Origin: an uncultured Prevotella sp.
GTDB lineage: Bacteria; Bacteroidota; Bacteroidia; Bacteroidales; Bacteroidaceae
DNA length: 34,932 nt
Reading direction: 5' to 3'
NCBI GenBank assembly: GCA_900762125.1
Contig: CAAFFL010000087.1
Location: 1-34,932 of the forward strand
Under the pieces are notes generated by a model that was given only the letters and a program-made list of their open reading frames with translations, was not told the origin of the DNA and made no database searches. Numbering within the stretch: position 1 is the first letter of the stretch; the number at the start of each line of letters is the position of its first letter. Shown here one piece after another: positions 31,336 to 34,932 of this stretch. The position numbers were made by a program, and so were the translations under genes.

Positions 31336-31366
31336 TTTCGTCGACAGCAGGGCGGCGTTTCGTCGA
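31336..31366 (+). promoter_or_regulatory. 9-bp direct repeats upstream of the outer membrane protein promoter
   Basis: TTTCGTCGA occurs at 31336-31344 and again at 31358-31366, a centre-to-centre step of 22 bases, or about two helical turns, ending 7 bases before the likely -33 element. LytTR-type response regulators typically bind two 9-bp direct repeats separated by 12-13 bases. A LytS-type kinase is encoded downstream. Regulator identity is inferred. Confidence 0.45.
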
Positions 31367-31373
31367 AAGGTTG

Positions 31374-31405
31374 TTGGCCGGAAAGGATATTGCGCTTACC
31401 TTTGC
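31374..31405 (+). promoter_or_regulatory. promoter of the outer membrane protein gene
   Basis: TTG at 31374-31376, a 20-base spacer and TACCTTTGC at 31397-31405, an exact -7 match, 31 bases before the ATG. Inverted CGCTT/AAGCG flanks overlap the -7 box (31393-31410). Confidence 0.65.
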
Positions 31406-31436
31406 AAGCGTAAAGCAACAACAAAAGTAGAACATC

Positions 31437-33923
31437 ATGAGAATGAAGATTATCCTTTCCGCCCTTTTTGTTATGGCTGCCACGGTAGCCTCTCCTCAGA
31501 CCACGATCAAAGGCACCGTCGTCGACTCCCTGACGCACGACGGTGAGCCCCATGTGACCATCCGTGTCTATAAGAAAGCCAGCGAGGAGCACCCCACGGC
31601 GATGTTCGCCACCGATCTCGACGGCCGTTTCAGCCACGCCGTCAAGGGCAATGGCGACTACCTCATCTCCTTCCGCTCCATGGGCCGCCGCCCCATCGTG
31701 CGCACGATCCGTCTCTCGAAGGCTACACCGACGCTCAACCTCGACACCCTCCTCATTCAGGACGATGCCCATCTGCTGAAGAACGTGGAGATCGTCGCTC
31801 AGAAGCCGCTGGTGAAGATGGAGACCGACAAGATGTCGTACGACGTGCAGGCCGATGTGGACGCCAAGACCAACACCGTCCTCGACATGCTTCGCAAGGT
31901 GCCGATGGTCACCGTCGACGGTCAGGACAACATCTCTGTCAACGGCTCCTCGTCGTTCAAGGTCTATGTCGACGGCCGCCCGAACGTGATGTTCTCCTCC
32001 AACCCCTCGCAGATCTTCAAGGCGATGCCTGCCACGATGGTGAAGTCCATCGAGGTCGTCACCAACCCCGGCGCAAAATACGACGCTGAGGGTGCCGGTG
32101 GCGTGCTCAACATCGTGATGAACAAAGCCACCGCAGACGCTGCGCAGATGAATGGCTACAACGGTAGTCTCAGCGCTGAGGTGGGCAACCGCAGCGACCG
32201 CGTCTCCGCTTTCCTCAGTGGGCAACAGGGTAAGCTCACCTTTAGCGCCAATGCGATGCACAACTATGGCCGCGCCGATGGCACGGAGGTCTCCATGAGC
32301 CGTGAGGACAAGGACGGCAGCACGATGAGCTATGCTCAGAAGGGCGACTCGAAGGTGCCGTTCTCCATGGCCAATGCCAGCCTGGGCCTGGACCTCGACA
32401 CGCTGAGCAACCTCTCCGCAACCCTGGGCTTCACCAATTTCACGCTGAAGAACGACGGCCACCCCACGACCAGCTTCTCCGGCGGCCGCTATGGCACGGG
32501 CTTCTCCTACAGCAATGAGATGAAGATGAAGAACCGCAACGCAGGCTTCAACGGCAGTCTGGGCTACCAGCGCTTCCTCAACGCCGCCCACACCCACAAC
32601 ATCGCCCTGACCTATATGCTCGCCGTCACACCCGGCACGACGCAGACCACCACCATCTACGACCCCATCAACGCCGGCTGGGCAGGACAGGGCCTCATCC
32701 ACTTCAACGACCTCTACAGCAATGCCGACACGCGGGCCACGGAGCACACCCTGCTCGCCGACTATACCACGCCGCTGGGCAAGCTCATGACGCTCAACGC
32801 CGGCGCGAAGTATATCAACCGCGCGAACCACTCCGATTCGAAATATTACAATATTGTTGAGGGCAGTGAGCAATATAATCCCGACAACAGTGTTGATTAT
32901 AAAAACGACCAGAACATCCTGGCGGGCTATGCCGAGTGCGGCCTCAACCTGATCGTCTTCAGCGCGAAGGCGGGTCTCCGCTACGAGCATACGTGGGAGA
33001 ATGTGAAGTACCTCGTCGGACGCGGAAGCAACTTCCACCGCAACTATGGCAACCTCGTGCCGACGGCGAGCGTCACCTATAACATCCAGCCGACGATGAA
33101 CATCGGCGTGAACTACAACATGCGCATCACCCGACCCGGCATCTCCTACCTCAACCCCTACGTCGACCGCAGCAACCCCACGGCGCTGACCTACGGCAAC
33201 TCCGACCTCGACGTGCAGAAGACGCACAACGTCAGTCTGGTGTTCAACACGTTCTCGCAGAAGCTCATGCTCAACGCCACGCTCACGCAGAGCTTCACCG
33301 GCAACGAGATGGCGCAGTATTCGTTCCTCGATGAGGATGGTCTGCTCAACACCACCTACGGCAACATCGTCAAGAGCCGCCGCACCGCGGTCAACGTCTT
33401 TGCCAACTATGCCGTGACGCCTGCCACGCGTCTGATGCTCAACGGCTCGGTGAACTATGCCGACTTCCGCTCCGACGCGCTCCACCAGCGCAACAATGGT
33501 TGGGCGGCCAACGGCTTCCTCGGCCTCCAGCAGACGCTCCCCTGGGAGCTCAAAGGCAGCGTCTTCCTCATGGCGTCGACAAAGAGCTATACCCTTCAGG
33601 GCTACAACGGCGGCATGAACATCGTCAACATCTCCCTCGCCAAGAGCTTCTGCCACGATAAGTTTAACATCGCCGCACGCTTCATGACGCCGCTGACGGG
33701 GAAGCTGAAGATGAATATGTATTCCCGTGGTGCCGACTTCGTGCAGAAGACCGCCATCAAGGTGCCGCTGATGAATGCTGCCGTGACCTTCACATGGAAC
33801 TTCGGCAACACCAAGCGCAATTTCCGGAAAGCACAGCAGCAGCGCGACAACGACTTCGAGGAGCGCCAGAGCCGTGAGCAGCAGATCATGCAGATGGGGT
33901 CCGGAAACCCCATGAGGATGTAA
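31437..33923 (+). CDS. outer membrane beta-barrel protein with carboxypeptidase-regulatory-like and plug domains
   Basis: TonB-dependent-receptor-like outer membrane protein of 828 residues. A signal peptide (about residues 1-20) is followed by a carboxypeptidase-D-regulatory-like beta-sandwich (TIKGTVVDSLTHDGEPHVTI to about residue 100). Then comes a plug-type domain of about 115-225 (MLRKVPMVTVDGQDNISVNG, IKSIEV-like VKSIEVVTNPGAKYDAEGAG). The rest is a beta-barrel rich in alternating aromatic and polar residues, as in the OMP_b-brl_3 group. No clear TonB box or SusD-like partner gene is visible, so a nutrient is not assignable. The barrel ends near FTWNFGN and is followed by a Q/R/E-rich tail of about 30 residues. 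A LytS-type kinase gene follows 40 bases later, suggesting linked regulation. Confidence 0.87.
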   Translation: MRMKIILSALFVMAATVASPQTTIKGTVVDSLTHDGEPHVTIRVYKKASEEHPTAMFATDLDGRFSHAVKGNGDYLISFRSMGRRPIVRTIRLSKATPTLNLDTLLIQDDAHLLKNVEIVAQKPLVKMETDKMSYDVQADVDAKTNTVLDMLRKVPMVTVDGQDNISVNGSSSFKVYVDGRPNVMFSSNPSQIFKAMPATMVKSIEVVTNPGAKYDAEGAGGVLNIVMNKATADAAQMNGYNGSLSAEVGNRSDRVSAFLSGQQGKLTFSANAMHNYGRADGTEVSMSREDKDGSTMSYAQKGDSKVPFSMANASLGLDLDTLSNLSATLGFTNFTLKNDGHPTTSFSGGRYGTGFSYSNEMKMKNRNAGFNGSLGYQRFLNAAHTHNIALTYMLAVTPGTTQTTTIYDPINAGWAGQGLIHFNDLYSNADTRATEHTLLADYTTPLGKLMTLNAGAKYINRANHSDSKYYNIVEGSEQYNPDNSVDYKNDQNILAGYAECGLNLIVFSAKAGLRYEHTWENVKYLVGRGSNFHRNYGNLVPTASVTYNIQPTMNIGVNYNMRITRPGISYLNPYVDRSNPTALTYGNSDLDVQKTHNVSLVFNTFSQKLMLNATLTQSFTGNEMAQYSFLDEDGLLNTTYGNIVKSRRTAVNVFANYAVTPATRLMLNGSVNYADFRSDALHQRNNGWAANGFLGLQQTLPWELKGSVFLMASTKSYTLQGYNGGMNIVNISLAKSFCHDKFNIAARFMTPLTGKLKMNMYSRGADFVQKTAIKVPLMNAAVTFTWNFGNTKRNFRKAQQQRDNDFEERQSREQQIMQMGSGNPMRM

Positions 33924-33963
33924 TGTATAGGGCAACCTTCTGTCCGATAAACCAAAAACTCGA

Positions 33964-34932
33964 ATGAAAATGAAGCTCCATATTCGCAAAAGCGAACTTA
34001 TCTTCTTCCTCTTCCAGGTGCTCTTGGTGGTCTGGACCATCGGCATCTGGATCTTCTACTCCCTGTCCATCATGAAACCGGCGGACTGGTCCGTCGCCAT
34101 GGTCAGCCTCATGACGATGACGCTGCTGTTCATCTGGGGCGTCTTCCTGCTCAACTATTATCTCCTCGTGCCACGCCTCTATATGGCTGAGCAGCACCAT
34201 CGGCGTCGGCGGTGGCTCTTCGCACTCATCGACTGCGTCATCATCATCGGACCGGTGCTCCTCTGGGTGTTCAAGACACCGGTGCCACCCAACTTTCCGG
34301 CGCCGGCGCAGGTGGGAGCCTACTATTTCTTCATCATCTGGGTGGTGGTCAACTATGCCATGGTGGGACTCGCCATCGGACGCCGTTACTACCTCCGACA
34401 GAAAACGCTCCAGCAACAGCTCGCCGAGGAGCGGCAGCGGTCGACGGAGGCAGAGCTCTCCTGGCTGAAGAATCAGCTCAACCCTCACTTCCTCTTCAAC
34501 ACGCTCAACAACATCTCCTCCCTCACGCAGATCGATGCCGACGAGGCGCAGGACGCCATCGGACAGCTCTCCGACCTGCTGCGCTACGCCCTCTATGAGA
34601 CGCGTGCCGAGCAGGTGCCCATCCTGGGCGAGGTGGAGTTCATGCAGAACTATATCGCGCTGATGAGCCTCCGCTGCGGGCCGAACGTCGACATCCAGAC
34701 CGACCTCCATGTCGGCGATGCGTCGCTCTGTGTGGCGCCGATGCTCTTCCTCTCGCCCATCGAGAACGCGTTCAAGCACGGCGTGAGCTCCTCACGGCCG
34801 GGCTTCATCCATGTCAGTCTCCACGATGAGGCCGGACAGCTGGTGTTCAGCTGCGAGAACAGCAACTACCCCAAGACGTCGGCCGACCGCAGCGGCTCCG
34901 GCATCGGCATAGAGAATATGCGCAAGCGCCTC
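33964..34932 (+). CDS. LytS/YehU-type sensor histidine kinase, partial (3' end outside window)
   Basis: The frame is open from the ATG at 33964 to the window edge (323 codons) and is cut at the C-terminus. Four hydrophobic segments (about residues 11-31, 40-62, 78-98 and 115-138) form a small membrane sensor without a large periplasmic domain. A coiled-coil linker (about 142-165) leads to the His_kinase domain, with the phospho-acceptor motif LKNQLNPHFLFNTLNNISSL (about 170-189). The ATP-binding part shows SPIENAFKHG (about 261-270) and GSGIGIENMRKRL at the edge. Such kinases are normally paired with a LytTR-domain response regulator, which may lie just beyond the window. The preceding gene encodes an outer membrane protein whose promoter carries suitable direct repeats. 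Confidence 0.9.
   Translation, partial: MKMKLHIRKSELIFFLFQVLLVVWTIGIWIFYSLSIMKPADWSVAMVSLMTMTLLFIWGVFLLNYYLLVPRLYMAEQHHRRRRWLFALIDCVIIIGPVLLWVFKTPVPPNFPAPAQVGAYYFFIIWVVVNYAMVGLAIGRRYYLRQKTLQQQLAEERQRSTEAELSWLKNQLNPHFLFNTLNNISSLTQIDADEAQDAIGQLSDLLRYALYETRAEQVPILGEVEFMQNYIALMSLRCGPNVDIQTDLHVGDASLCVAPMLFLSPIENAFKHGVSSSRPGFIHVSLHDEAGQLVFSCENSNYPKTSADRSGSGIGIENMRKRL

Noticed and set aside
31149..31430. 93-codon plus-strand frame between the S46 gene and the outer membrane protein gene
   Set aside because: It is built from a terminator hairpin, a mosaic repeat and the next gene's promoter; the composition does not look like a protein.
31308..34046. 912-codon minus-strand frame opposite the outer membrane protein gene
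   Set aside because: It is a long antisense shadow caused by GC-rich codon use; it shows no domain, and the plus strand has clear signal, plug and barrel features. Similar long shadows occur opposite the C26-M19 fusion and sdhA.

Overview
The window reads as chromosomal DNA from a GC-rich Bacteroidales bacterium, most likely Prevotella or a close relative. No 16S rRNA gene or other taxonomic marker is present, so the placement is inferred. It rests on Bacteroidetes-type promoters (TTTG about 19-21 bp upstream of TAnnTTTG), weak Shine-Dalgarno signals, a three-gene sdhCAB/frdCAB operon of Bacteroides type, an S46 dipeptidyl-peptidase, a plug-plus-barrel outer membrane protein and a type II glutaminyl cyclase-like lipoprotein-free M28 enzyme. 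I see no tRNA, rRNA, IS element, prophage module or CRISPR array.

Layout. 1-2 kb: two tandem exported FKBP-type prolyl isomerases, ended by a hairpin terminator. 2.1-5.6 kb: an Lrp/AsnC regulator with a palindrome at its promoter, a C26-M19 fusion hydrolase and an M28/glutaminyl cyclase-like enzyme, probably one operon closed by a terminator at 5561. 5.6-9.6 kb: a stand-alone VapE-like P-loop ATPase, then mutS. 9.8-14.6 kb (minus strand): polA, ychF, lgt. 14.65-15.6 kb: a polyprenyl diphosphate synthase. 15.7-17.6 kb (minus strand): dtd, a MazG-like pyrophosphohydrolase, deoC. 17.6-17.9 kb: a 22-bp tandem repeat array. 17.9-22.4 kb (minus strand): mnmG, apt, uvrC, with two near-perfect parS-like sites flanking apt. 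22.4-26.2 kb: succinate dehydrogenase/fumarate reductase. 26.2-31.1 kb: an SpmA-SpmB-like membrane protein, a polysaccharide flippase-like protein and a DPP7-type S46 peptidase, tightly spaced. 31.4-34.9 kb: an outer membrane beta-barrel protein and a LytS-type sensor kinase that runs off the window end.

Most genes are housekeeping: envelope protein folding, DNA repair and replication, nucleotide salvage, tRNA quality control and modification, and respiration. The non-coding parts are more unusual. They hold a family of G/C-rich mosaic palindromes, often as inverted pairs around terminators; a second dispersed palindrome (GCCGGCTT-3-AAGCCGGC); the 22-bp array with a promoter-like motif pointing into it; two parS candidates; and a pair of 9-bp direct repeats upstream of the outer membrane protein gene, spaced as LytTR-type regulators prefer. 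Several genes carry traces of these repeats: the MazG-like protein ends inside one, and the M28 enzyme has a low-complexity in-frame insertion containing a 7-bp repeat.
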